Below, one piece after another: positions 9,610 to 17,293 of a DNA stretch of 64,000 nucleotides (its first letter is position 1; each line of letters starts with the position of its first letter). Origin of the DNA: Methyloversatilis universalis FAM5 (GTDB taxonomy: Bacteria; Pseudomonadota; Gammaproteobacteria; Burkholderiales; Rhodocyclaceae); contig NZ_AFHG01000058.1 in NCBI RefSeq assembly GCF_000214035.2, forward strand, positions 124,001 to 188,000, given 5' to 3'. The notes beneath the pieces are model-generated. The model worked only from the letters and a program-made list of their open reading frames with translations, ran no database searches and had not been told where the DNA came from. A program made the translations under genes and the position numbers.

Positions 9610-10974
9610 ATGGACATCAAACCCGTCTCGTTCAAGCGCGTCTCCCGGGAGGAGTCCGCAAGCTTCGACCGCTCGACCATCGACTACATCCAGAACGCCG
9701 CTGCGCATGGCCTGTACGAAATCCGCGGCATGGGCGCCAAGCGCAAGCTGCCGCACTTCGACGACCTGCTGTTCCTGGCCGGCTCGCTGTCGCGCTACCC
9801 GCTGGAAGGCTATCGCGAAAAGTGCGTGACCAAGACCATTCTCGGCACCCGCTTCGCCAAGAAGCCGATCGAGCTGGACATCCCGATCACCATCGCCGGC
9901 ATGAGCTTCGGCGCGCTGTCGGCCAACGTGAAGGAATCGCTGGGCCGTGCCGCCACCGCCATGGGCACCACCACCACCACCGGTGACGGCGGCATGACGC
10001 CGGAAGAGCGCAACTCGTCGAAGACGCTGGTGTACCAGTGCCTGCCGTCGCGTTACGGCTTCAACCCGGACGACGTGCGTCGCGCCGATGCGATCGAGGT
10101 CGTGATCGGCCAGGGCGCCAAGCCGGGCGGCGGCGGCATGCTGCTGGGCCAGAAGGTGAACCCGCGCGTGGCCAAGATGCGCACGCTGCCGCAAGGCGTG
10201 GATCAGCGCTCGGCCTGCCGTCACCCGGACTGGACCGGTCCGGACGATCTGGCGATCAAGATCCAGGAACTGCGCGAGCTGACCGACTGGGAAAAGCCGA
10301 TCTACGTGAAGGTGGGTGCCACCCGTACCTTCAACGACGTCAAGCTGGCGGTGCACGCCGGTGCTGACGTGGTGGTGGTCGATGGCATGCAGGGCGGCAC
10401 CGCAGCCACCCAGACCTGCTACATCGAACACATCGGCATCCCGACGCTGGCTGCAGTCCGCCAGGCGGTCGACGCGCTGGAAGACCTGAACATGAAGGGC
10501 CAGGTCCAGCTGATCGTGTCCGGCGGCATCCGCAGCGGCGCCGACGTCGCCAAGGCGCTCGCCATGGGTGCAGATGCGGTCGCCATCGGTCAGGGCATTC
10601 TGTACGCGCTCGGCTGTAACTCGGAAACCTACATCCAGGACGGCAAGCACATTTCGGCCCTCGAAGGTTACGACGCCCTCGGCACCCAGCCCGGCTTCTG
10701 CCACCACTGCCACACCGGCAAGTGCCCGGTCGGCGTGACCACGCAGGATTCGGTGCTCGAACAGCGTCTGCAGCCGGACGTCGGTGCCCGTCGCGTCAAG
10801 AACTACCTGAAGACGCTGAACATGGAACTGACCACGATCGCCCGTGCCTGCGGCAAGCAGAACGTGCATCACCTGGAGCGCGAAGACCTGGTCGCCCTGA
10901 CGCTGGAAGCCGCCGCCATGGCGCGCATCCCGCTGGCGGGCACCAGCTGGATCCCGGGCCACAACGGCTACTGA
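9610..10974 (+). CDS. mgsC: N-methylglutamate synthase subunit C (FMN/Fe-S synthase domain)
   Basis: A 454-aa FMN-binding glutamate synthase central domain. TIM-barrel signatures are MSFGALSANV, GMQGGTAATQ and SGGIRSGADVAKALAMGADA; the Cys cluster CHHCHTGKCPVGV fits the Fe-S site of the family. It would reduce the imine formed from 2-oxoglutarate and methylamine to N-methylglutamate. AAGGA precedes the ATG at 9610; the frame is open further upstream to 9475 but that part overlaps mgsB and looks non-coding. Confidence 0.9.
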   Translation: MDIKPVSFKRVSREESASFDRSTIDYIQNAAAHGLYEIRGMGAKRKLPHFDDLLFLAGSLSRYPLEGYREKCVTKTILGTRFAKKPIELDIPITIAGMSFGALSANVKESLGRAATAMGTTTTTGDGGMTPEERNSSKTLVYQCLPSRYGFNPDDVRRADAIEVVIGQGAKPGGGGMLLGQKVNPRVAKMRTLPQGVDQRSACRHPDWTGPDDLAIKIQELRELTDWEKPIYVKVGATRTFNDVKLAVHAGADVVVVDGMQGGTAATQTCYIEHIGIPTLAAVRQAVDALEDLNMKGQVQLIVSGGIRSGADVAKALAMGADAVAIGQGILYALGCNSETYIQDGKHISALEGYDALGTQPGFCHHCHTGKCPVGVTTQDSVLEQRLQPDVGARRVKNYLKTLNMELTTIARACGKQNVHHLEREDLVALTLEAAAMARIPLAGTSWIPGHNGY

Positions 10975-11002
10975 TCCACAGCGTGATGCCGGGGCAGCGG
11001 AC

Positions 11003-11332
11003 TTGAATGGCTGGCTGCTCCTGCTGGGCGCCATCGTCGCGGAAGTGATCGCGACGAGCGCGCTCAAGCAGGTGGAGGGCTTTTCGCGTCCGCTGCCCCT
11101 GGCATTGACCGTCATCGCTTACGTCGTGGCGTTCTGGCTCATGTCGCTTTCGCTCCGCTCCATTCCCATCGGCATCGCCTACGCGGTGTGGTCGGGTGTG
11201 GGCATCGTCGCGATATCAACAATCGGCCTGATTGCCTACGGACAGCGTCTGGATGCAGCGGCGCTTGCCGGCATCGCACTTATCTTGAGCGGGGTCGCCG
11301 TGATCCAGCTCTTTTCGCGTTCCACCGTCTGA
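11003..11332 (+). CDS. Small multidrug resistance (SMR/EmrE-like) transporter, TTG start
   Basis: A 109-aa four-helix membrane protein. Glu14 in GAIVAEVIATSALK is the conserved proton/cation-binding residue of the SMR family, and YAVWSGVGIVAIS is the family dimer motif. SMR proteins export quaternary ammonium or guanidinium-type cations in exchange for protons. Here it follows mgsC after 28 bp, so an amine-related role is possible but unproven. The frame starts at TTG (11003); the nearby ATG at 11007 is out of frame. Confidence 0.8.
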   Translation: MNGWLLLLGAIVAEVIATSALKQVEGFSRPLPLALTVIAYVVAFWLMSLSLRSIPIGIAYAVWSGVGIVAISTIGLIAYGQRLDAAALAGIALILSGVAVIQLFSRSTV

Positions 11333-11454
11333 CCCGCCGTCACCTCATTCGAAAGGAGTCCTTCCGCCGCCCATCACCCGCCCTGCATTCATACATCCCT
11401 GCTGCTGACGATTTCATCCCATCAAAAAATGCACCCATAAAGGAGGAGAGCAAG

Positions 11455-11805
11455 ATGGATCAAAGCAAAAGCAAGAAGCCGCTCGACCCGTTGCTCGAAA
11501 AGCGCATCGCGCGCATGTTCGGCCGCGACCGTGCCATGTCGCTTGGCATGCTGGTCGGCCTGTGGTTCGCCCTTGGCTACGTGTACTTCGCCGTTCCCCA
11601 CGGCTTTCTCGGTACGCCTGTCGGCATGGTGCTGACGGTCGCCGGTGCACTCGTTCTGATCTTCAACACGGCGTCGGTGTTCGCGATGCTTCGTCATTAC
11701 GACGAAGACCGTGACCACATCTACGGCATCGACATCTACCACCTCGACCAGCATCGCGCACGCGCCCGCAAGGCCGCACTGCGCCCGGCTCACGTCGACG
11801 TCTGA
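11455..11805 (+). CDS. Uncharacterised small membrane protein, two helices (permease-linked)
   Basis: A 116-aa protein I do not recognise. A basic N-terminus (residues 1-30) leads into two predicted membrane helices (roughly 31-48 and 56-78), followed by an acidic, His-rich tail (YDEDRDHIYGIDIYHLDQHR). A very strong ribosome site, AGGAGG, sits ahead of the ATG. It opens a run of three small membrane genes directly before the APC permease, which suggests an accessory subunit of that transporter. No enzymatic motif is visible. Confidence 0.7.
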   Translation: MDQSKSKKPLDPLLEKRIARMFGRDRAMSLGMLVGLWFALGYVYFAVPHGFLGTPVGMVLTVAGALVLIFNTASVFAMLRHYDEDRDHIYGIDIYHLDQHRARARKAALRPAHVDV

Positions 11806-11816
11806 GGAGTACGCAC

Positions 11817-12218
11817 ATGTCCCGCAACGTCTACAAGCCGCCGGTACAGAAGGGCTTCGGCCAGTTCATCGATGCCATGGTGGTGCTTGCGCTCGTGTAT
11901 CTGAGTCTGCTCGCGCCGCTGCTCATGGGCGGTACCGCCGCGGAGTCGGCCGCCACCGAGCACAAGGCGAAGCCGACCTGGGAAGAGCTCAAGCAGAACG
12001 ACGTGATGCAGGCCCAGTGGGAAAAGCTGGGTCACACGCCGGAAACCGCAGAGCCCATCGTGACCAAGAAGTTCAGTTACGAGGTGGAACCGCTGTCGCT
12101 GGGCATCACCATCGCCGTGATCGCCGGCTACTTCATCTTCATGCTGAAGATGTCGGACCGCGAGTACCGCGAAGTGATCAACGAACGCTTCGGCCCCAGG
12201 GTCGGCAAGGGAGATTGA
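11817..12218 (+). CDS. Uncharacterised small membrane protein, two helices with periplasmic-type loop
   Basis: A 133-aa protein of unknown family: helix one at about residues 18-38, a polar loop of about 50 residues (EHKAKPTWEELKQNDVMQAQ), helix two at about 93-110, and a short charged tail. It starts 11 bp after the previous gene with GAGGAGT as ribosome site, and is followed after three bases by a 46-codon ORF, so all are probably translated from one message with the permease. Confidence 0.7.
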   Translation: MSRNVYKPPVQKGFGQFIDAMVVLALVYLSLLAPLLMGGTAAESAATEHKAKPTWEELKQNDVMQAQWEKLGHTPETAEPIVTKKFSYEVEPLSLGITIAVIAGYFIFMLKMSDREYREVINERFGPRVGKGD

Positions 12219-12221
12219 GCC

Positions 12222-12362
12222 ATGGATTTCTGGTCCGCACTGGAATACGGCGCCTGGGGTCTTTCGATCGTGCTGATCGGCTGGATGCTGGTCGATGCGC
12301 GTTTCGTCAGCACCACCTACGGCGAAGACTTCCTGCTCAGTTCGCGCGAAGGCGACGAGTGA
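12222..12362 (+). CDS. 46-aa single-helix membrane peptide (permease-linked)
   Basis: A very short ORF filling the gap before the permease. It begins MDFWSALEYGAWGLSIVLIG, has one hydrophobic helix (about residues 10-24) and an acidic C-terminal tail ending FLLSSREGDE. The start is three bases after the preceding stop, with GGGAGATTGAGCC as ribosome site; there is no other ORF competing for the space. I read it as a third small subunit of the same membrane system. No homologue is known to me. Confidence 0.6.
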   Translation: MDFWSALEYGAWGLSIVLIGWMLVDARFVSTTYGEDFLLSSREGDE

Positions 12363-12406
12363 CCGCTTGATCTGGGCGTGCCGTCCGGCACGCGACAGGG
12401 GAGAGA

Positions 12407-13801
12407 ATGATGGGAACTGCAGCAACCGCAGGACAGCAGGAAAAGATTTCCCTGCTGAAGGTGCTCGGACCGGTGCACGTATGGGCACTGGGCGTGGGCA
12501 TTGTGCTGGTGGGTGAGTACATGGGCTGGAACTTCTCGGTGGCGAAGGGCGGGGCCTATGGCTCGCTGATCGCCTGCTGGGTGATCGGCCTGCTCTATAC
12601 CTGTGTGGCCATGATCGACTCCGAGGTGACCTCCACGGTTGCCGCGGCCGGCGGTCAGTACACGCAGGCCAAGCACATCATCGGGCCACTGATGGCCTTC
12701 AACGTGGGCCTTTACCTGGTGATGGCCTACACCATGCTGGAGGCGGCCGACGCGCTGGTGGTCGGTGACCTGCTGAAGGCGGTGGCGGCGCAGTACGGGG
12801 CGGATCTCGATCCGCGTCCCTTCGTGGTGCTCACCATCGCCTTCCTGGCGTGGCTGAACTACCGCGGCGTGTTCATGACGCTGACCGTGAACTTCGTCAT
12901 CACCGCCTTCGCCTTCATCGCCATCCTGGTGCTGTTCTTCAACGCCAGCGGTCTGGTCGATGGCCAGAGCGTGCTGCTGCACCGCGACCTGCTGGTCGAT
13001 CTGCCCTATGGCTGGATCGGCGTGCTGGCGTCGCTGCAGTTCGGCATGTGGTACTACCTGGGCATCGAGGGCACCTGCCAGGCCGCCGAGGAAGTGCGTT
13101 CGGCCGGTCGCTCGATTCCGATGGGCACCATGGGCGGCATGATGACGCTGCTGATCGCCGCGTCGCTCACCTGGTACATCTGTACCGGCATCATTCCGTG
13201 GGAATACCTCGGCCAGGCGACCACGCCGCTCTATGACGCCGCACGGCTGATGGGCAGCGTCGAGCTGGAGGTGATGCTGTTCATCGGCACCATGTTCGCG
13301 GCCATCGCGTCGGCCAACGGCTGCATCAACGACGCATCGCGTGCCTGGTTCTCGATGTCGCGTGACCGCTACATGCCGCACTGGTTCGGTGCCGTGCATC
13401 CGCGCTACCGCACGCCCTACCGCTCCATCCTGTTCCTGATCCCGATCGCGGTGTCCTTCGCCTTCACCGGGCTGCTGGACCAGGTGATCACCTTCTCCAT
13501 CCTGTCGGGTCTGCTGGGCTACACCTTCATGTCCTTCAACATCGTTCGCTTCCGCCGGCTGTGGCCGCTGGGATCGATCGAGCGGGGCTATGTGCATCCC
13601 TACCATCCGATCCCCTGCATCGTGCTCGGCGTGCTGTGTTCGGCCACCTACTTCGCCACCTATCTGGGCTACGGCACCTCGCTGCTGTCCATCATGGCGT
13701 TCTACATCCTGGTGTCGATCTGGTTCGTCGTGCGTCGCTACCCCTTCGTCAAGCGGGGCGAGCAATTCACGATGCCGTGGCCGCGTCCGAAGGGCTACTG
13801 A
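12407..13801 (+). CDS. APC-superfamily permease, probably for methylamine or another amine
   Basis: A 464-aa transporter with about twelve hydrophobic segments. The opening helix contains GVGIVLVGEYMGWNFSVAKGG, the unwound-helix motif of amino acid/ethanolamine permeases of the APC superfamily, and an internal consensus SANGCINDASRAWFSMSRDRYMP is typical of the family. In line with an operon for methylamine catabolism and no other uptake gene nearby, methylamine, another small amine or an amino acid is the likely substrate. The start is an ATG-ATG pair at 12407/12410 after GGGGAGAGA. The gene is preceded by three small membrane genes. Confidence 0.82.
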   Translation: MMGTAATAGQQEKISLLKVLGPVHVWALGVGIVLVGEYMGWNFSVAKGGAYGSLIACWVIGLLYTCVAMIDSEVTSTVAAAGGQYTQAKHIIGPLMAFNVGLYLVMAYTMLEAADALVVGDLLKAVAAQYGADLDPRPFVVLTIAFLAWLNYRGVFMTLTVNFVITAFAFIAILVLFFNASGLVDGQSVLLHRDLLVDLPYGWIGVLASLQFGMWYYLGIEGTCQAAEEVRSAGRSIPMGTMGGMMTLLIAASLTWYICTGIIPWEYLGQATTPLYDAARLMGSVELEVMLFIGTMFAAIASANGCINDASRAWFSMSRDRYMPHWFGAVHPRYRTPYRSILFLIPIAVSFAFTGLLDQVITFSILSGLLGYTFMSFNIVRFRRLWPLGSIERGYVHPYHPIPCIVLGVLCSATYFATYLGYGTSLLSIMAFYILVSIWFVVRRYPFVKRGEQFTMPWPRPKGY

Positions 13802-13802
13802 G

Positions 13803-14480
13803 ATGGAAGCCGGGCTGATCGCTGCGCTGGCCGTCGGGGGCGGTGCGCTCGCACTGTGGCACCGGCGGGTGCAGCGCGGTTTCGCGGCCGAGCGGGCCGC
13901 GGTGTTCGATGACTGCCGCGCGCTGTTCGGCGAGGCGGTGACCGAGGACTGCGGCACCGACTACCCGCGACTGAGCGGACGCTACCAGGGCGCCAGCTTC
14001 GAGCTGCAGCCGCTGCTGGACCACATCGGCTACCGCAAGGTGCCGTCGCTGTGGCTGTCGCTCACGCTGCGCACGCCGCTGCCGCTGGCCGGCACCTTCG
14101 ACGTGCTGATGCGGCCCCAGAACATCGAGTTCTGGTCTGCCTCGGCGCAGCTGGAGGAGCGCATCGATCTGCCCGCGGACTGGCCGGTCCACCACATCGC
14201 CAAGGTGAGCCCGGCCGGCTGGCGGCCGCCGTTCGAGCGGCTGCGCGACGGTCTGGGCGCGCTGGCGGAGGATCCGCCGTTCAAGGAGCTTCTGGTCAGT
14301 GCGCGCGGCGTGCGGCTGGTGTACCGGCTGAGCGGCGTGCAGCGCGCGCACTATCTGGTGCTGCGCTCCCTGCTGCCGGAAAGCACCCGCATCTCGCCCG
14401 ACATGCTGGTGCCGCTGCTGGATGCGGCGCTGAATGTCGCGTCCGCCCTGAAGGTCACCCCACTGGAGAAAGCGGCATGA
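13803..14480 (+). CDS. Uncharacterised 225-aa membrane-anchored protein
   Basis: I do not recognise the family. One N-terminal helix (about residues 3-19, with LIAALAVGGGALALW) anchors a soluble domain of about 200 residues with no catalytic motif visible. The start lies one base after the permease stop, and the end overlaps the next gene in ATGA, so it is cotranscribed with the permease. The soluble part could be a cytoplasmic regulator of transport; this is only a guess from position. Confidence 0.6.
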   Translation: MEAGLIAALAVGGGALALWHRRVQRGFAAERAAVFDDCRALFGEAVTEDCGTDYPRLSGRYQGASFELQPLLDHIGYRKVPSLWLSLTLRTPLPLAGTFDVLMRPQNIEFWSASAQLEERIDLPADWPVHHIAKVSPAGWRPPFERLRDGLGALAEDPPFKELLVSARGVRLVYRLSGVQRAHYLVLRSLLPESTRISPDMLVPLLDAALNVASALKVTPLEKAA

Positions 14481-14776
14481 GCACCACCGTCGCACACCGC
14501 GAAAGCCGTCCGCCCCACCCGCTGTTCGTGCTGCTTGTCGCTGCACTGCTGCCCGGCATGGGCCAGGTGCTGAACGGCATGCTGACGCGCGCGTGGATCA
14601 TGCTTTTCTTCGCGCTCAGCCTGGGCGTCATCACCTGGCACCTCACCACGCCGGAGCACTCCTTCGTCGGCCGTCATGCCGGCGGGTTCTTCGTCTATGC
14701 GGTGATGGTGATGGACGCCTACGTCTGGGCACGCTACCGGCACACTCTGGCCCGAGTCCGCGCGGGTCAGCGCTAG
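14477..14776 (+). CDS. Uncharacterised 99-aa membrane protein
   Basis: A short protein with two or three hydrophobic segments (about residues 17-30, 38-54 and 68-84). The PGMGQVLNGMLTRAWIML stretch resembles the PGxGQxYxG motif of small membrane proteins of the TM2/DUF5683 kind, but I cannot assign a role. It is translationally coupled to the previous gene (ATGA) and is the last gene before the terminator at 14821. Confidence 0.6.
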   Translation: MSTTVAHRESRPPHPLFVLLVAALLPGMGQVLNGMLTRAWIMLFFALSLGVITWHLTTPEHSFVGRHAGGFFVYAVMVMDAYVWARYRHTLARVRAGQR

Positions 14777-14820
14777 GGGTCGTGGACCCCGGGGGGCGGC
14801 GCACACCGTCCTCACCTTGG

Positions 14821-14870
14821 CCGGTACATGCGGGACAGCTCCTCCTGCACCGCATGTACCGGGTCTTTTT
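14821..14870 (+). terminator. Rho-independent terminator of the methylamine operon
   Basis: CCGGTACATGCGG (14821-14833) pairs perfectly over 13 bp with 14850-14862 across a 16-base loop and is followed by GTCTTTTT. It lies 44 bases after the last gene of the unit. A smaller hairpin GGGGTC-gtg-GACCCC (14776-14790) lies at the stop codon itself. Confidence 0.85.
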
Positions 14871-14954
14871 CAGCGTGCCGGCGCTGAACGCATCTGCAGT
14901 CGCGGACAGGCGAGGCCTGTCCGCTCACCACCTCATTCAAAAGGAACTGCTGCC

Positions 14955-15740
14955 ATGAAACAGAACAACACCCTGATCCGCTCCGTCCTGCTGTCGCTGG
15001 GCGCGCTGTCCCTGTCGGTTCCGTTTGCCGCCCAGGCCGAAGAGGCTCCGGCGCCGGCGTACACGATCACGTCGAACATCGGCGTGTTCTCGCAGTACAT
15101 CTTCCGCGGCATTTCGTACACGCAGGAAAACCCGGCGGTGCAGGGCGGCTTTGATTTTGCGCACGAGAGCGGCGCCTATCTGGGCATCTGGGGCACCAAT
15201 GTGAGCGATCTGGCGCTGTCGAACGCGACCGGAGAGATCGATCTGTACGGCGGTTTCGCGAAGACCTTCGGCGACTGGACGGTGGACGTGGGCTTCCTGC
15301 AGTTCATCTTCCCGGGCGGCAAGTACGACCCGTCGGGCGAGAGCCTGAACACGCTGGAGCTGAACGCGGCGGTGAGCTGGAAGTTCATCCAGCTGAAGTA
15401 CTCGTACGCGGTGACCGACTACTTCGGTTTCAGCAAGAAGTCGTTCGGAGCGGATTCGGACGGATCGGATTACCTGGAGCTGAACGCGAACTACGAGTTC
15501 ATGCCGAGCTGGGTGCTGAACGCGCACGTGGGTCACCAGAAGGTGAAGAACTACGGCGACTACGACTTCACCGACTGGAAGCTGGGGGTGACGAAGAACT
15601 TCGAAGGCGGCTGGCAGGCGGCGGTGGCCTACATCGACACGAATGCGGACAAGACGCTGTACACGATCTGCGACAACGGCATCCGCTGCAAGGACACCGG
15701 CGACAGCAAGTGGCTGCTCTACGTGAAGCGCACCTTCTGA
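14955..15740 (+). CDS. TorF-type outer-membrane protein, copy 1
   Basis: A 261-aa exported protein. A signal peptide (residues 1-28, ending FAAQA) precedes a mature domain of alternating aromatic/polar strands (YTITSNIGVFSQYIFRGIS, ending YVKRTF with a terminal Phe), the pattern of a TorF/TIGR02001 family outer-membrane beta-barrel. The role is probably solute passage or an outer-membrane sensor; none is proven. The mature part is almost the same as the copy at 27722, but the signal peptide and upstream DNA differ. It lies between two terminators, so it is likely to be monocistronic. Confidence 0.8.
   Translation: MKQNNTLIRSVLLSLGALSLSVPFAAQAEEAPAPAYTITSNIGVFSQYIFRGISYTQENPAVQGGFDFAHESGAYLGIWGTNVSDLALSNATGEIDLYGGFAKTFGDWTVDVGFLQFIFPGGKYDPSGESLNTLELNAAVSWKFIQLKYSYAVTDYFGFSKKSFGADSDGSDYLELNANYEFMPSWVLNAHVGHQKVKNYGDYDFTDWKLGVTKNFEGGWQAAVAYIDTNADKTLYTICDNGIRCKDTGDSKWLLYVKRTF
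15051..15740 (+). repeat. Long direct repeat, left copy (TorF mature region)
   Basis: This stretch, from the start of the mature protein to the stop codon, matches 27806-28516 nearly base for base, with a few scattered substitutions and two small insertions in the right copy (near KYD and near CDN in the protein). Identity stops abruptly at the stop codon and at the signal-peptide end. The percentage was not computed. Confidence 0.9.
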
Positions 15741-15766
15741 TCGCGCGACCCTGCTGAGGTCCTCGC

Positions 15767-15844
15767 GGACGCCGAGCCCCTGCACTCGGCGTCCACTCCG
15801 GCCGGCCGTGCCGACTCCTCCGGAGCGGCCGGCCGCTTTTTTTT
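15767..15844 (+). terminator. Tandem hairpins and terminator after TorF copy 1
   Basis: First hairpin: GGACGCCGAG (15767-15776) with CTCGGCGTCC (15785-15794). Second: CGGCCGGCCG (15799-15808) with the same sequence at 15826-15835, followed by C and eight T (15837-15844). The last T belongs to the stop codon of the convergent regulator. This is a strong terminator for the plus strand. Confidence 0.85.
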
Positions 15845-16890
15845 CAGTCGGGCATGCCGGGGAAGGGCCAGTCGCCGTGGCCGGACGACCATGGCTGGCT
15901 GCGCACCTGCGGCGGGCGCTTCAGCGTGGAGGACGGCGATTCGCCGAACAGCGCCTTGTAGTAGGACGAGAACATGCCCATGTGCCAGAAGCCCCACTTG
16001 CAGGCGGCGCTGCTCACCGTCATGTCCGGCCCGCCATGCAGCAGGTCCTTGCGCACGCCGTGCAGCCGCACGTAGCGCAGGAAGGTGACCGGGCTGATGC
16101 CCAGCACGTTCATGAAGGCGTGATGCAGGCCGCGCCGGCTCATCTTCAGGTGGGCGCTCAGATCGCTGACCGAAGGCGGCTGGTCGCGCCGGTTCAGGAT
16201 GTAGTTGCGCGCGCGCTCGACGATGGCGCGGTGGATGGCATGACCGCCACGGCTGCGCTCCGGGTGTTCCGAGATCGACAGCAGCGCGGTCAGCGAGGCG
16301 TTGATGATGGATTCCGACACCGCCTGCCGCGAGGCCGCATGGGTCAGCACGTCCGGTGTGGACTGCACGCAGCACATGACCTCGTGCAGGACCTGCCGGT
16401 AGCGCATGGCCGCCGCTGACGGCAGGGTCTGCATCTGGGCGCGCGCGATCAGCGTGGACACTTCGTGGCCCAGCACCGCCTGCGCATAGCCGTCCAGCGT
16501 ATCGGCATCGATCACGGCCGCGAAAATGTCGGACACCTGCGGCGTGCGGAAATGCAGTTCCTCGCCCGGTGACAGCGTGAGCAGGCTGTCGCGGCCCACT
16601 TCGTGCGCCTGCCAGTAGCCGCCGCGATGCACGTTGATCGGCACGCCGAAAGTGTAGGACGAAGGACGCGGATGGCCCTTCTCGTCGATCACCTGGTCCA
16701 TCGATTCGCGGAACAGCTGCACCGCGCCGGACGACATTTCGACGATGCGGCCGCGGAACTCGCCGCTGGTCAGCTGCAGATATTCCTGCGACCAGTGCGG
16801 CAGGCTTTCCGCGTGCTGACACGGGTCTTCGGTCACCACGCAGCACAGCTGAGCCGGTGGCGGCGCCTTGTGGGCGGGTTCTACTGTCAC
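15844..16890 (-). CDS. qhpR: AraC-family activator, probably of the QHNDH operon
   Basis: A 348-aa regulator with an N-terminal sensing domain and a C-terminal double helix-turn-helix of the AraC type (PSVSDLSAHLKMSRRGLHHAF and the GFWHMGMFSSYYKALFGESP signature). In Paracoccus an AraC-type QhpR switches on the qhp genes when amines such as n-butylamine are present; this gene is divergent from qhpA, which supports the same job. I placed the start at the GTG at 16890, which has AAGGGAG seven bases upstream; an ATG at 16974 would add 28 residues rich in Arg/Ala without a ribosome site. Confidence 0.75.
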   Translation of the reverse strand: MTVEPAHKAPPPAQLCCVVTEDPCQHAESLPHWSQEYLQLTSGEFRGRIVEMSSGAVQLFRESMDQVIDEKGHPRPSSYTFGVPINVHRGGYWQAHEVGRDSLLTLSPGEELHFRTPQVSDIFAAVIDADTLDGYAQAVLGHEVSTLIARAQMQTLPSAAAMRYRQVLHEVMCCVQSTPDVLTHAASRQAVSESIINASLTALLSISEHPERSRGGHAIHRAIVERARNYILNRRDQPPSVSDLSAHLKMSRRGLHHAFMNVLGISPVTFLRYVRLHGVRKDLLHGGPDMTVSSAACKWGFWHMGMFSSYYKALFGESPSSTLKRPPQVRSQPWSSGHGDWPFPGMPD

Positions 16891-17293
16891 GTTCACTCCC
16901 TTCGCCGCTCGTGGCCGGCGTGCTCGGCCGGAAAATCCGGCGGTCGCGACGCGCGTGGGGTTGGCGGCGTTCATTGCTAGCGAAGCACCTGCGCGGCTCT
17001 TGTCAGCCCGGTTCGACCGGGCCGGTGTGCCGTCGCGGCGACCTGGCTACTCCTCTTGAAATCCATGTTAGGCCTGCCCCCGGAGCGCGGCAATACACCG
17101 CTCCGTGGCGTTCCGACGAACAGGCCGAATCTTGATAGTGCGCGAGGGAACCTTGGCCGGTTCCCGATAACGCCCGCTCCGGCCCGCCTCCTATAGTCCC
17201 TGGCACGGTCAGCGCGCTCCTCCGCAACCGTGATTCACCGGCGCCGTGCCGTGTGCGCGGCGCCTCTTTCGAACATCCAGGAAGAGGTAAGCA
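16891..17293 (+). promoter_or_regulatory. Divergent control region qhpR/qhpA
   Basis: A 403-base gap without a convincing gene. The qhpA side has TATAGT (17192-17197), a fair -10, but no good -35, as expected of an activator-dependent promoter. TGGCAC at 17201 resembles half of a sigma-54 site without its -12 partner. No clear direct repeat for an AraC-type activator was found by eye. AGAGG precedes the qhpA ATG. Confidence 0.4.

Noticed and set aside
11007-11009. ATG as start of the SMR gene
   Set aside because: It is out of frame; the frame with Glu14 and the YAVWSGVG motif starts at TTG 11003.
17201-17217. A sigma-54 promoter before qhpA (TGGCAC)
   Set aside because: The -12 element is GCGC rather than TTGC, and AraC-type activators do not work with sigma-54.
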